A DNA stretch of 64,000 nt from Channallabes apus (GCA_030522415.1 CM060118.1:22981651-23045650), one strand, 5' to 3'. Positions 10,801 to 21,670 are shown, counted from the first letter of the stretch. Made by a program: numbers and translations. The notes: generated by a model not told the origin, from the letters alone.

Positions 10801-13800
10801 ATGCAGCCTAGAGGCCCATGGTGACTCTGGACGAGCTGCAGAGATCTACAGCTCAGGTGGGGGAATCTGTCCATAGGACAACTATTAGTCGTGCACTGCA
10901 CAAAGTTGGCCTTTATGGAAGAGTGGCAAGAAGAAAGCCATTGTTAACAGAAAACCATAAGAAGTCCCGTTTGCAGTTTGCCACACGCCATGTGGGGGAC
11001 ACAGGAAACATGTGGAAGAAGGTGCTCTGGTCAGAAGAGACCAAAAAGGAACTTTTTGGCCAAAATGCAAAACGCTATGTGTGGCGGAAAACTAACACTG
11101 CACATCACTCTGAACACACCATCCACACTGTCAAATATGGTGGTGGCAGCATCATGCTCTGGGGTGCTTCTCTTCAGCACGGACAGGGAAGCTGGTCAGA
11201 GTTGATGGGAAGATGGATGGAGCCAAATACAGGGCAATCTTGGAAGAAAACCTCTTGGAGTCTGCAAAAGACTTGAGAATGGGGCGGAGGTTCACCTTCC
11301 AGCAGGACAACGACCCTAAACATAAAGCCAGGGCAACAATGGAATGGTTTAAACAAAACATCAATGTGTTAGAATGGCCCAGTCAAAGTCCAGATCTAAA
11401 TCCAATCGAGAATCTGTGGCAAGATCTGAAAACTGCTGTTCACAAACGCTGTCCATCTAATCTGACTGAGCTGGAGCTGTTTTGCAAAGAAGAATGGGCA
11501 ACGATTTCAGTCTCTAGATGTGCAAAGCTGGTAGAGACATACCCTAAAAGACTGGCAGCTGTAATTGCAGCAAAAGGTGGTTCTACAAAGTATTGACTAA
11601 GGGGGCTGAATAATTACGCACACCCCACTTTTCAGTTATTTATTTGTAAAAAATGTTTGGAATCATGTATGATTTTCGTTCCACTTCTCACGTGTACACC
11701 ACTTTGTATTGGTCTTTCACCTGGAATTCCAATAAAATTGATTCATGTTTGTGGCTGTAATGTGCAAAATGTGGAAAAGTTCAAGGGGGCCGAATACTTT
11801 TACAAGCCACTGTATTAAATAAGAAACTTTGATTTCCCTTATGCCAAATTGTTTCTAGTGGTGCATGTGTTCACTACACTTTGTTGGATTTGTGCTGTTG
11901 TGCTGGTTATCAGCACAGCTGTGATGTGTCGTAGGGACGAGGACACAATAATTAACGGAGTGAAAGCCTTTTTAAGGTCTTACATTCTTAGCGGTACTAT
12001 GTAGTCAAAAGGTGAGGGGAATAAACCATGGAGATGGTGGACAGTTCTGTAAATCCTGTAAGTTTCTCTTTATATTTCCACTTATTCTGATTTAGAATAT
12101 CAGCTCTTTTAACTTCCTTGTTTTGGGGTTAAATCACAAACAGCATTAAATGAAAAACTAGTGGACTAGGGTGTGCACTCCCTTGTTCGACACACAAAGT
12201 ACCGCCCTTGATTAGTGAAGGAGAGATGTGGAATTCATCCTGGTATTAGAAGACAGTTAGCTTTGTAGCTTGCCTTAGGTGTAAAAAAACAACACGGAAG
12301 ACAATTCGGAATGACTTAGAAACAATTATTAACAAGACAAAGTTTTGTTGTTTTAATTGACAACAATATCAGATGTGTTTTCTTGCTTAAAGTGCATTTG
12401 TAACTTGTTTTAAATGCGGGCTTTGCCTGCTGCTCACTTCCAGTCTATACACTATCAGTCAAATGTTTGGGCACACCTTCTAACTCCATGGTCTTTCCTG
12501 ACTTTTATTTCTTCAATGCTGAAGGCATCTAAAATATGCAATAATCTCTTTTAAACAATTGATATTGAGATATATCTACTACGTGTGCTCTGTAATGCCT
12601 TAATAACGGCTCTAATCTAATTTACTGTTAATTGGTGATTTTTGAGGTTGGTAACTCTAAATGAACATCTCCTCTGCAGCAGAGGTATGTTTTGGTCTTA
12701 CTTTCCTGGGAAGGTCTTCATGAGAGCCGTTTTCATGATGATGCTTGATGTGTTTTGCAAGTGCACTTGATAATTCTGTTCTGGAAAGAACTGTTCTGTA
12801 TCTTAAAAGAACAACTGACTCTTGTTGCTGTTACTTATTAGCTAATGCTATATGTGTTATTTAATAAGTTTTAATAAATCCACTATTGTTCTAGAACATA
12901 AAAATAAAATAAATAAATCCAAACTTGTATTCAAACTTTTGACTGGTACTGTCAAAAGGAATGGAACAGAAACATTAATATTGCCTCAGGTTGTTGCATT
13001 CCAATGGGTAAGTTATACAAATGCAGGATGTTCACAAATGGGAGAGTGGTTTGTAAATACAGATTTGTCAGTTTTGAAAAAAAAAAGGTTATTACAAAAT
13101 ATATTTGAATTATGTGACATTTATTAATAAATTATGAAACTGATCAGACTCCATATAGAAATGCTTAAATTTTAAAGAGAAGGAGAAGTTCAGGAAAAAA
13201 AGAATCAAAAAAGAAAAGTGTAATAAGGGTCATCATCACTTACAGTATCCAGCCACATCATCCATTGTTAAAAATATCTTGAAGTGTCCCTACTGCATTC
13301 TCATACAGTCCTTGAGGAATTAAATTTATTCATTATCTCATCTCATTTAACTGTGTGGAGGGGATTAGAATTATTTTTTTTTTTGTCATCACCAAATTTA
13401 AGCAAATTTCTATATTGTAATAAAGAAGAGGTAGTTAAAACTAGTGTACTGTAGTTATGTGTACTTTAGTCACAAATCTATTCCTCCAAAGGCTGTCATT
13501 ACTGGGAAGGTTGAGGAAGCAGGTTTATTAATAATTCTTTATGTACAGACCTTCCGGTGGGACGCTATTAGTAAAGTGGAGGAGGCAAAGACATCTGAGA
13601 TTTTTACTAAAAAGGGCAATGCCATCCTAACCCAATCAGCGGATGTCTAAAATCATTTAAACACACGGGTGACTTACAGCACATAACATGGTTAAAAATC
13701 ATTATACAGTGGTGTGAAAAACTATTTGCCCCCTTCCTGATTTCTTATTCTTTTGCATGTTTGTCACACTTAAATGTTTCTGCTCATCAAAAACCGTTAA

Positions 13801-16800
13801 CTATTAGTCAAAGATAACATAATTGAACACAAAATGCAGTTTTTAAATGAAGGTTTACGTTATTAAGGGAGAAAAAAAACTCCAAATCTACATGGCCCTG
13901 TGTGAAAAAGTGATTGCCCCCCTTGTTAAAAAATAACTTAACTGTGGTTTATCACACCTGAGTTCAATTTCTGTAGTCACCCCCAGGCCTGATTACTGCC
14001 ACACCTGTTTCAATCAAGAAATCACTTAAATAGGAGCTACCTGACACAGAGAAGTAGACCAAAAGCACCTCAAAAGCTAGACATCATGCCAAGATCCAAA
14101 GAAATTCAGGAACAAATGAGAACAAAAGTAACATGGAACAGTGGTGAACCTTCCCAGGAGTGGCCGGCCGACCGAAATTACCCCAAGAGCGCAGAGACAA
14201 CTCATCCGAGAGGCCACAAAAGACCCCAGGACAACATCTAAAGAACTGCAGGCCTCACTTGCCTCAATTAAGGTCAGTGTTCACGACTCCACCATAAGAA
14301 AGAGACTGGGCAAAAATGGCCTGCATGGCAGATTTCCAAGGCGCAAACCACTTTTAAGCAAAAAGAACATTAAGGCTCGTCTCAATTTTGCTAAAAAACA
14401 TCTCAATGATTGCCAAGACTTTTGGGAAAATACCTTGTGGACCGACGAGACAAAAGTTGAACTTTTTGGAAGGTGCGTGTCCCGTTACATCTGGCGTAAA
14501 AGTAACACAGCATTTCAGAAAAAGAACATCATACCAACAGTAAAATATGGTGGTGGTAGTGTGATGGTCTGGGGTTGTTTTGCTGCTTCAGGACCTGGAA
14601 GGCTTGCTGTGATAGATGGAACCATGAATTCTACTGTCTACCAAAAAATCCTGAAGGAGAATGTCTGGCCATCTGTTCGTCAACTCAAGCTGAAGCGATC
14701 TTGGGTGCTGCAGCAGGACAATGACCCAAAACACACCAGCAAATCCACCTCTGAATGGCTGAAGAAAAACAAAATGAAGACTTTGGAGTGGCCTAGTCAA
14801 AGTCCTGACCTGAATCCTATTGGGATGTTGTGGCATGACCTTAAAAAGGCGGTTCATGCTAGAAAACCCTCAAATAAAGCTGAATTACAACAATTCTGCA
14901 AAGATGAGTGGGCCAAAATTCCTCCAGAGCGCTGTAAAAGACTCGTTGCAAGTTATCGCAAACGCTTGATTGCAGTTATTGCTGCTAAGGGTAGCCCAAC
15001 CAGTTATTAGGTTCAGGGGGCAATTACTTTTTCACACAGGGCCATGTAGGTTTGGATTTTTTTTCTCCCTAAATAATAAAAACCCTCATTTAAAAACTGC
15101 ATTTTGTGTTTACTTGTGTTATCTTTGACTAATAGTTAAATGTGTTTGATGATCAGAAACATTTTGTGTGACAAACATGCAAAAGAATAAGAAGTCAGGA
15201 GGGGGGCAAATAGTTTTTCACACCACTGTATATTATAGTAATTTCATAATTAAAATGTTTACTTTTTTCCCGGCTAACCTTTCTTTTTTCTTTTTTTTTT
15301 TACAGAACAATTATCAGAGCAAAATTACACTACCCTTATTTTTCTATATTATTCCCTCCTACACTAATGTACTTGTCCCAGTGTTTCACTAGTGCTTGAA
15401 TACCATCAAGGTAGAAAGTTTTCCTAGTATCAGACTGCATCCTTTATTTTTTCTCTCTCCTTAACCAGAGATGTTTAGCAGATGCAGTTAACCACCAGGG
15501 GGCAACAGCGCTACATATAGCTGCTGAAAAAGGTGCGATTGATGTGTGCTGGCTACTACTGCGCAGCACAGGACTCCACATTTTACATATGAAGAACCAC
15601 GCTGGACTTACACCTGTGGATCTTTGCAGTCGTGGAACAACGTTTAGGTGTGTTCATCACCATTGTTCGATATTAATGATGTGAAGTATTTTTGAGCTGA
15701 GAACCTATAAGCTACAAGAAGACATTCTGCAAATACATTTGCTCCATTTTTTCTATTTGTCTTTCTCACTTTGTATTTCATTCTTTATATTTCAGACATC
15801 AGCAGCTCTCCAAAATGTTAACACAGTTCATCAATACACCTAGGAATCAGAAACCCAAAGAATCGTATGGTACCTTTAAACACTGCCCCGTTCACACTCA
15901 CATTAACACACACACACACCATACACTTGAGTATGTGTGAATTTCTACTCTGATGAATATCATGTTTTTTATTTCCAATACAGTGATGTACTACTGGATG
16001 CTTTTGTTCCCGAGCATCAGTGGGGCAGTGGTTCTGCTCATAGCTGCAGCCCTAGGAGAACATGGAGGCTTGCTCTGTGGGCTGTTCTTTCCCTTGCTGG
16101 CAAAAGTCACCTTGTCTCAGTACCACAGAATGAGTGATTATCAGAGGTCAGAGGGTTATGTGACAATCTTGTGCTATTTAATTATCATTTATTTGGACCT
16201 AAAATTTTTTTTTTCTTCTTCATCTAGGTTACCAAATCCCATCTATCTTGGCACTTTGACTGCAGCCATAATTCATACCTTAGTGTGCTTTTACTGTAGA
16301 CTTCTGCCTAATATCCTTCACTGGCAAAAGCTCATATACACTGCCATGAAAGAGTATTTGCCCTTTCCTATCTTTTTTCAATTATTATTATTATCATTAT
16401 TATTATTATTTTATTTTTTTTAATTAAATTTTTTACATATTGTTTGCTGTGGGCCAAAAATTCCTCCATAGCGATGTGAAATACTCATTGCCAGGTATCG
16501 CAAAACCTTTATTTCAGTTGTTGCTGCCAAGGTTGGAACAACCAGTTATTAGGTTTAAGGGGCAATTACTTTTTCACAACCGACCAGGTAGATTTTATAG
16601 CTTTTTTATTTTAATAAATTAAATCATCAGTTTATCATAAAATGCAATTTTTGTATTTACTCTGGTTATCTTTGTGTAATGTTAACGTTTGTTTGATGAT
16701 CTGAATCGTTTAAGTGTAACACATGTCCAAAAATTAATTAATTAATTAATTGTGGGTGAAAGTGGCATATATACACTGTACATACACATTGCATTAAAAG

Positions 16801-17639
16801 GTGTTTTGATTGTTCTGATACAGACTACATTAAGGTTGCCCTTGACCTATTACATATTTGGCCAGCTTATGTTCTCTTAAATGTTTCGGTTCTCCATGTC
16901 TCTGTGCTTCTCTGGCTTTTCTGGAAACTTCTAACCCAAGATCCAGGCCGACTGCAGGCGTCTGACGCAGATCCTCGATTCTCCAGCATAGCGGACTTGG
17001 TGGAGTCTAATCAGAATCCCAGCCGATTTTGTATTTACTGTGAGGTGAGAAAATTCCATAGCAGATGTATGTGTGTTTTTTTTTCCCGTGTTTTTTTTCC
17101 TTAATTAATCATTTTAATCAGATATTACTTAATCTATTACATTCATTTCTCCTGTCTCATTCTATGCCTTTATATAATTTTAGCTGTTCCAAGTTGCCAG
17201 CTGCAAGCACTGTCGTCTGTGTGATATTTGTGTCATGGATTATGACCACCACTGCCTCTTCCTAAATCGCTGTGTGGCCCAGAACAACCACCGTGTCTTC
17301 TTACTGTTCGTTCTTGCTATGATGGTGGCCCAGTTCTTCTTTGTCAGCACTGCTGTGTATTACCTTCACTTGAGGTTGGAGGTGGAGGAGAGCTGGAGAT
17401 CAGTAGCAATGAGAGAAGCATGGGTGCTCTTGCTACTCGCAATCAATGGCTTCGCTTTCCTGTGGGAGACCTGGTTGCTCTCTGAGCAGTTGAGTGCCAT
17501 CTCTACTGGAACCACAACGTATTTCAGACAGTGTCGGCATAAGAAGTCTTCTTTGAGCAAGCGCGTGTCCACAGTTCTTATGTTCCTGGTTGAAGGAAAG
17601 AATTTTAGGAGTCAAAATCTAAATGCTTTTGATGTTTAG
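7702..17639 (+). CDS. Ankyrin-repeat DHHC palmitoyltransferase, ZDHHC13/ZDHHC17 (HIP14)-like, 10 exons, 550 aa
   Basis: Predicted membrane S-acyltransferase that moves palmitate onto cysteines of ankyrin-bound clients. Exons: 7702-7813, 9496-9631, 9814-9924, 10072-10204, 15469-15647, 15796-15869, 15984-16146, 16228-16295, 16824-17044, 17184-17639. All phases agree. Ankyrin repeats occupy about residues 38-225 (motifs [46 protein letters not shown]). Membrane segments follow at about 250-290, 303-350, 433-455 and 475-495. The Cys-rich domain is CIYC...[10 protein letters not shown] then DHHC at 420-423, followed by [14 protein letters not shown] just before it matches the DPG motif of the family. 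Unlike ZDHHC13 (DQHC as I recall), the catalytic motif is canonical. At 550 residues it is shorter than the roughly 620-630 of ZDHHC13/17. It may be a separate fish paralogue, so no symbol is given. Confidence 0.88.
8023..8347. repeat. Direct duplication, copy 2 (intron 1 of DHHC gene)
   Basis: Second copy of 6958-7291, same orientation, without the (AGC)n expansion. 8348-8870 holds no other recognisable feature. Confidence 0.85.
8871..9306. mobile_element. Decayed MITE
   Basis: Ends look like loosely inverted copies: TTTCAAAAGTTTCGGC on the left and CCTAAACTTTTGAGCAG on the right. Inner stretches (AAAAGCCATCAAGC, CATGAGGACC-like) recur in 20905-21240. Boundaries are approximate; no function. 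Confidence 0.5.
9496..9631 (+). CDS. Ankyrin-DHHC gene exon 2
   Basis: Acceptor CCTTTTCAG, donor CG|GTAGGT. Encodes [15 protein letters not shown] through QTPFHFACR, a full ankyrin repeat and the start of the next. Confidence 0.9.
9814..9924 (+). CDS. Ankyrin-DHHC gene exon 3
   Basis: Acceptor CTGTAACAG, donor AT|GTGAGT. Encodes [16 protein letters not shown] then [13 protein letters not shown] (ankyrin). Confidence 0.9.
10072..10204 (+). CDS. Ankyrin-DHHC gene exon 4
   Basis: Acceptor GGTGATCAG, donor AAT|GTAAGC, phase 0 at the end. Encodes an ankyrin repeat with [15 protein letters not shown]. The following 5.3-kb intron is mostly transposons. Confidence 0.9.
10240..11812 (+). mobile_element. 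Tc1-like transposon, family 1, full-length but dead
   Basis: Flanked by TA on both sides and bounded by inverted repeats of roughly 190 bases beginning CAGTGGCTTGCAAAAGTATT. Lies in intron 4 of the DHHC gene. Its size (1573 bp) is normal for Tc1. A related deleted copy is at 34430-34913. Confidence 0.92.
10609..11596 (+). pseudogene. Broken Tc1 transposase
   Basis: Starts [16 protein letters not shown] and is soon stopped. It continues in a second frame (10818-11276, HTH part to GGGSIMLWG) and shifts again to 11213-11596, which carries QQDNDPKH and PDLNPIEN. Where the family has a catalytic Asp (SDET-K) this copy reads SEETK. Frameshifts plus the lost Asp make it inactive. Confidence 0.9.
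12449..12951. mobile_element. MITE with Tc1/mariner-like ends
   Basis: Left end CAGTCAAATGTTTGGGCACACC, right end CAAACTTTTGACTGGTACTG; these ends are inverted copies. No transposase reading frame. Third element in the same intron. 11813-12448 and 12952-13706 are otherwise featureless AT-rich intron. Confidence 0.65.
13707..15228 (+). mobile_element. Tc1-like transposon, family 2, full-length but dead
   Basis: Flanked by TA; inverted ends CAGTGGTGTGAAAAACTATT and its complement. Also in intron 4 of the DHHC gene. Related fragments are at 16330-16740 and 51520-52260. Confidence 0.92.
14085..15010 (+). pseudogene. Tc1 transposase with N-terminal deletion and lost catalytic Glu
   Basis: Begins [15 protein letters not shown], then an internal deletion removes the first HTH and shifts frame. 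From 14141 a 289-codon frame is open to the stop at 15010. It has TDETK (first Asp) and QQDNDPKH (second Asp), but [10 protein letters not shown] has Gly where the third catalytic Glu belongs. Otherwise well preserved, so a fairly young insertion. Confidence 0.92.
15303..15445. mobile_element. Mariner-like terminal repeat fragment
   Basis: Nearly the reverse complement of 19167-19310, including CTTGAATACCATCAAGGTAG and GAGGGAATAAT-type blocks. It ends about 25 bases before the acceptor of DHHC exon 5. Confidence 0.7.
15469..15647 (+). CDS. Ankyrin-DHHC gene exon 5
   Basis: Acceptor CCTTAACCAG, donor AG|GTGTGT. Encodes [18 protein letters not shown] and [14 protein letters not shown], the last ankyrin repeats. 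Confidence 0.9.
15796..15869 (+). CDS. Ankyrin-DHHC gene exon 6
   Basis: Acceptor TATATTTCAG, donor TATG|GTACCT. Encodes the basic linker [14 protein letters not shown] between ankyrin repeats and membrane domain. Confidence 0.85.
15984..16146 (+). CDS. Ankyrin-DHHC gene exon 7
   Basis: Acceptor CCAATACAG, donor AG|GTCAGA. Encodes the first two hydrophobic segments ([17 protein letters not shown] and [13 protein letters not shown]). Confidence 0.88.
16228..16295 (+). CDS. Ankyrin-DHHC gene exon 8
   Basis: Acceptor TTCATCTAG. The donor TACT|GTAGAC is weak, but it is in the right phase and gives a spacing to the DPG motif almost identical to ZDHHC13. Encodes [17 protein letters not shown] Tc1 remnant starts about 40 bases after the donor. 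Confidence 0.75.
16330..16740 (+). mobile_element. Deleted Tc1 copy (family 2), intron 8 of DHHC gene
   Basis: Starts CACTGCCATGAAAGAGTATTTGCCC and then has the 3' end of a transposase (GCCAAAAATTCCTCC through ACCAGTTATTAGG) and a right terminal repeat. The central part is missing. Confidence 0.75.
16824..17044 (+). CDS. Ankyrin-DHHC gene exon 9
   Basis: Acceptor CTGATACAG, donor GAG|GTGAGA. Encodes the fourth hydrophobic segment, TQDPGR, and the first zinc-binding pair CIYC. Confidence 0.88.
17184..17639 (+). CDS. Ankyrin-DHHC gene exon 10 (catalytic DHHC and C-terminus)
   Basis: Acceptor ATAATTTTAG; runs to the TAG at 17637-17639. Encodes [24 protein letters not shown], two hydrophobic segments and a basic tail. 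The final residues (after about VLMFL) have no remembered match, so a further 3' exon is possible. Confidence 0.85.
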   Translation: MFQVASCKHCRLCDICVMDYDHHCLFLNRCVAQNNHRVFLLFVLAMMVAQFFFVSTAVYYLHLRLEVEESWRSVAMREAWVLLLLAINGFAFLWETWLLSEQLSAISTGTTTYFRQCRHKKSSLSKRVSTVLMFLVEGKNFRSQNLNAFDV

Positions 17640-17689
17640 TTGTCATACACTTAACATTATATACAGTATAGACGGTTGCTTTACAATTT

Positions 17690-17872
17690 TATTTTTGTTA
17701 GCTTGGGGTTTAAGACATTTGACTCTGGATCAGGTCCCAGGTTCATACCCCATATCACCGAGCTACTGTTTGTTCCTTGTGCAGGAACTCAACCCTCAAT
17801 TGCTCAGAAGTATAATGAGATAAATGTAAGTCGCTCTAGATAAGGGTATCTGCCAAATGCCATAAATATTGG
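17690..17872 (+). mobile_element. SINE family B, diverged, plus
   Basis: tRNA-like head (TAGCTTGGGGTTTAAGACATT, B box GGTTCATACCCC) and tail TAAGGGTATCTGCCAAATGCC. It lies just after the DHHC gene's last exon, probably in its 3' UTR or beyond. Confidence 0.7.
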
Positions 17873-18322
17873 TGCAGGTTTTTTTTTTTTTAATAACCTG
17901 AACCAGTATCACTGTGTGCTTCTTAAAGCTTCTTAATCTTCTCACTGTTTAGTACAGCAAAGTTTTCATGTTGGCCAAATAATTAGAAATTTCAAATATT
18001 TTATACAATATATGATAATTGTCTTACATGGCCACTTTGAAGTCTCATATGACCCTCTGAATATAACATTACTGACAGCTATGCAGTTTGTCAGGAATCA
18101 GTAGAAAGGAATCATTGTAGCATCAAGACTGATCAGACATTATTGAAAATCAACACAGCAGTAACAATTAAAGTTTACACTAAGTGTATGTAATGCAGGT
18201 GGTATTTTATTTATCCATTTAGTGCTATAACTGTAACAGAGTGTATCTGTATTCAGATTTATAACCAATGTGGTCATGGCCTAAATTAAAGTATTTTTCT
18301 TTCCAGAATCATTGAAAAAATA

Positions 18323-18328
18323 AATAAA
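18323..18328 (+). terminator. Candidate polyadenylation signal of the DHHC gene
   Basis: AATAAA within AAAAAATAAATAAAAA, about 690 bases after the stop codon. The surrounding A-rich context makes it weak evidence. Confidence 0.25.
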
Positions 18329-18409
18329 AAGTGATAGACATATCACAAACATACACATTCATTTGAAAGCAGAAGCACAATCCATAAAATCCAGAATATA
18401 TAGGTCATG

Positions 18410-18690
18410 TTGATGTTCACATCAAACATCAGAATGAGGATAAATGTGATCTCAGTGGCATGGATCGCCTGGGATTTTCACGAACAATAGCCTAGTGTTC
18501 ACATGGAAAAGCAGGAAAAACAATAAACATCCAGCGAGCAGCAGTTCTGTGGATAGAAACACCTTGTTGATGATAGATCAAAAGAGAATGATCAGCCTGG
18601 ATCGAGCTGTTGGGAAAAGCTGCATTGGCTCAAATAACCAGTCTTCACAACCATGGTGAGCAGTAAAGCATATCAGAATGTACAACACTT
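18410..18690 (+). mobile_element. Decayed Tc1-superfamily transposase fragment
   Basis: ACATCAAACATCAGAATGAGG through GTATATCAGAATGTACAACAC-type text resembles the HTH region of a common fish transposase. Traces of HIKHQNEDKCDLS are readable, with several stops and gaps. Confidence 0.55.
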
Positions 18691-18834
18691 TGGGCAAATG
18701 AGCTACAGATGCAAAATATATCAGTTTCCATTCCTGTCAACAGATATCTGAGACTTTGTAGGCTCTGTACCGTAAGTTTCTGTCTCCACTGTAGCCTCCG
18801 ATATGTGTTCTTGCCTGGCAGTTATTCCTGTATA

Positions 18835-19310
18835 CAAACATAAAGTAAAAAGAGGGACATTCAATTCAAACCAGGACTTTGTGAATGATTATCCTACTGC
18901 AGTTGTTCCTGTGAACATTAAGCAAGTGGAACACCAGATCCTTGAAAATTTATATATAACATGTCACCAACTTTAGGAAAAGATGCATCTGTCTGTGGAA
19001 ACTGTTTACACAATCATTCACCAACACCACTTGCATATTATTACAGGTATTCGGCTGGGAGTTATCACATTCCCCTTACAATCCTGACCTCACTCCAAGC
19101 CATTCCCACATATTTGGGCTATTAAAGGAGTTCCTGGGAAGCCAGCATGTCAGACATGAAGGATGCAGTCTGATACTAGGAAAACTTTCTACTTTGATGG
19201 TACTGTATTCAAGCACTAGTGAAACACTGGGATAAGTACATTAGTGTAGGAGGGAATAATATGGAAAAATAAGGGTAGTGTAATTTTGCTCTAATAATTA
19301 TTCCGTAAAA
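18835..19310 (+). mobile_element. Decayed mariner-like element
   Basis: Contains TTCAATTCAAACCAGGACTTT and a decayed mariner transposase tail (readable as SPYNPDLTPSHSHIFG, then KEFLGS), followed by a terminal repeat shared with 15303-15445. A related body is at 53640-53945. Confidence 0.65.
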
Positions 19311-20559
19311 ATTAAAACTAAACATCTTGAACATCACTTTTTTTTATTATTATTATTTTTTTACTAAATAACGATTCATATTGGCAAGCATGAATTTTCT
19401 GTCTCAATATATATCTCATAATGACGTTAATATTATACATAACCTCTAACAGATCTGTCTATCCTTATATCAATCAAATCATTGTAGCAGACTGATGAGC
19501 ACTGATGTACGCATTAATCTAAACAAAGGCAGTTCATTTGATTTAAGTGTCAAAACCTGTTTTGAATTGATAAGAATGTGTGTCGTTTCTTGTATTAAAG
19601 ATGAGGGTGCTCTGCTAGAGCACTAGCAATGCCTTCATGTTTCATCATCTTCTGCATAGTCTGTGTTTGCTCTGATCCTAATTTGTGATTGATTTTCTTG
19701 TGGTAATGCCAGTCGGTAAAGGAACATGAATCTGCTGGGTTGAGAAAGATGGCCATAGATAATTACATTTTGTTGCTGCTCTGACATGGGCGTTGTCACT
19801 GTCTGCATCCACCCTCATCCCTCCCTCTTTGTCTTGCCAGTGCAGATATCAGAGCAAATGCATTTTATTGTAGTTACTGATCTCTGAGCACGTGCTGATC
19901 TCTGCGGCTTCAAATCACTCGGTTTCAATATGTCGCCTGAGACAGTCATTATGGAAAAGCTGTCAAGTGTAAAATAATTAGTAATATTTATTTGAATATT
20001 TAAAAATGATTAAATATTTAGGAGAATAGAGGGTAGCATTGCCACCTCAGTGCTCCAGGGTACCCAATACATTCCTGAGCCTGAGTTACTATCTGTTTGG
20101 ACATCTGTTTCAGTTACCTTTGGATTCTCAGGTTTCTTCCCACTTCCCAAGGACACACTAGTATGTTGAGTGGATATGCAAAATTGTCCCTAGATGTGAA
20201 TGTGTGTGAATATACTTGTATGTGTGCATGTTGGCCTGTGATCACTTGGTAACCCATACAGGGTGTATTCTCACCTGTATGATCCAAATCCAGTCACCCT
20301 GACAAGGAGAATCAGTGTGAGGTCTTTTTGAAGCCTTGTGCAGCCTCACTTCTACAGTATGAATTCCAATGCCATTAAGTATTACTACAGTTATAATTCA
20401 ATTTGCAAGCTTGTCAGTTAGGTAGGTTCCAACATGTAAATGCGCTGCAGGAGTTTTTTGTGATTGCTCGTGTCAGCCGACTGCTGCTACAGGTTCAGAA
20501 TTTCTCTTTTAAGAAGTCCATGATTCAAATCACAATTGCCAACAGGGGGCAATTAACTG
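19311..20559. other. Intergenic, no recognised feature
   Basis: Between the DHHC gene and arhgap22. AT-rich, no gene-like frame, no clear repeat apart from a weak SINE-A-like stretch near 20090-20270 (CCTGTGATC, GGGTGTATTC). Confidence 0.4.
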
Positions 20560-20885
20560 CCCCAAAATGTCCCATAGACTTAACATTGGGACCAACTTTG
20601 ATGTGTTGTAGCACAGAGCAAGAATATTGTAGAAAGATAAAATTCACCACAATTGTATAGGTTTGCAAGCTGTGTCAGAACATACCATGCACAAGGATAT
20701 ACGTTTTACCCCTGGGGCACAAAAGGTCCCCAAATTTTCCACATTCACATATAAAGGGGAAAAAATCCCATTGACTTAACATTGAGACCAAATTTGATGG
20801 ATTGAAGCGCAGAGTGAGAATTTGGTAGAAATTTCAAGTTTACCATATTTGAAGAGGCTTGCAAGCTGTGTCAGAACATACCTAC
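20560..20885. repeat. Two tandem units of a ~205-base dispersed repeat
   Basis: CCCATAGACTTAACATTGGGACC through GCAAGCTGTGTCAGAACATACC occurs at about 20567-20682 and again at about 20768-20882. The unit offset is about 200 bases. Non-coding. Confidence 0.75.
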
Positions 20886-20904
20886 CCTGTGTGCTCAGTC
20901 TATG

Positions 20905-21240
20905 ATTATTGAGTTATTTGTTATTTTCTACATTTTATAATTTTAGAATTTTTTTCAAAACTATGAAATAATGCTACATACTGTATGGCATAATTAAATA
21001 ACAAAAACAGTCAGTTTTTATTAAAAAAAAAAAAAAAAAAAAAAAACGAAGGTCAGCTGTTCACAAAAAGTTCAATATGACCAAGTGCATTTGCAAAACC
21101 TATCAAGCACAGTGATATAACTGGCCCTCATGAGGACCATCACGGATGATCACGGACAATTTACTGTACACCACCTCTGATTCGAGCCGTTAATAAGGCT
21201 TTACAGAGCATAAGTAGCAGACACACATACACTATAGGGC
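20905..21240. mobile_element. Decayed MITE related to 8871-9306
   Basis: Shares GTCAGCTGTTC, GCATTTGCAAAACC-TATCAAGC and CATGAGGACCATC-type blocks with the earlier element. Contains a poly-A run of about 22. Ends not resolved. Confidence 0.45.
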
Positions 21241-21666
21241 ATGAGACACGGTACACCCTGGACAGTGTGCCAATCCATTTCATACAGTATATTCAAGCTC
21301 AGTAAAACCTAACAGCTGTTTTCTTATAAAACTGCACAAATCTGTGTCTAAAACTCCTGATTTTAAGCAATGAGTTTTCACTCCAAATATTGACTGTTTA
21401 TTTTATTACTCTTTATTGCTCTTTATAGAAGTTTATTTTATGCAGAAATGTTTTCAAAAGCATCTTTTGTATATACCATATTTCTGTATGTGCCCAATAC
21501 TTTTTCACAGTACTATAAGCAAAATAGTTGTTAGGTTTTACTGAGCTTGCTGGAGAATATATGAGTTCTTCTGGTAACTTTGTCACACTCGCTCCTTTCT
21601 ATTTTTATGCAAATCCCAGGAGCGTACATTAGGTTTTTTGTTTCTATCTGAAAACTGGCCTGTCTT

Positions 21667-21670
<4 letters not shown>

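Noticed and set aside
17366..17615. Minus-strand frames over DHHC exon 10
   Set aside because: Shadows of the coding strand, which carries the DHHC motif and fits the exon phases.
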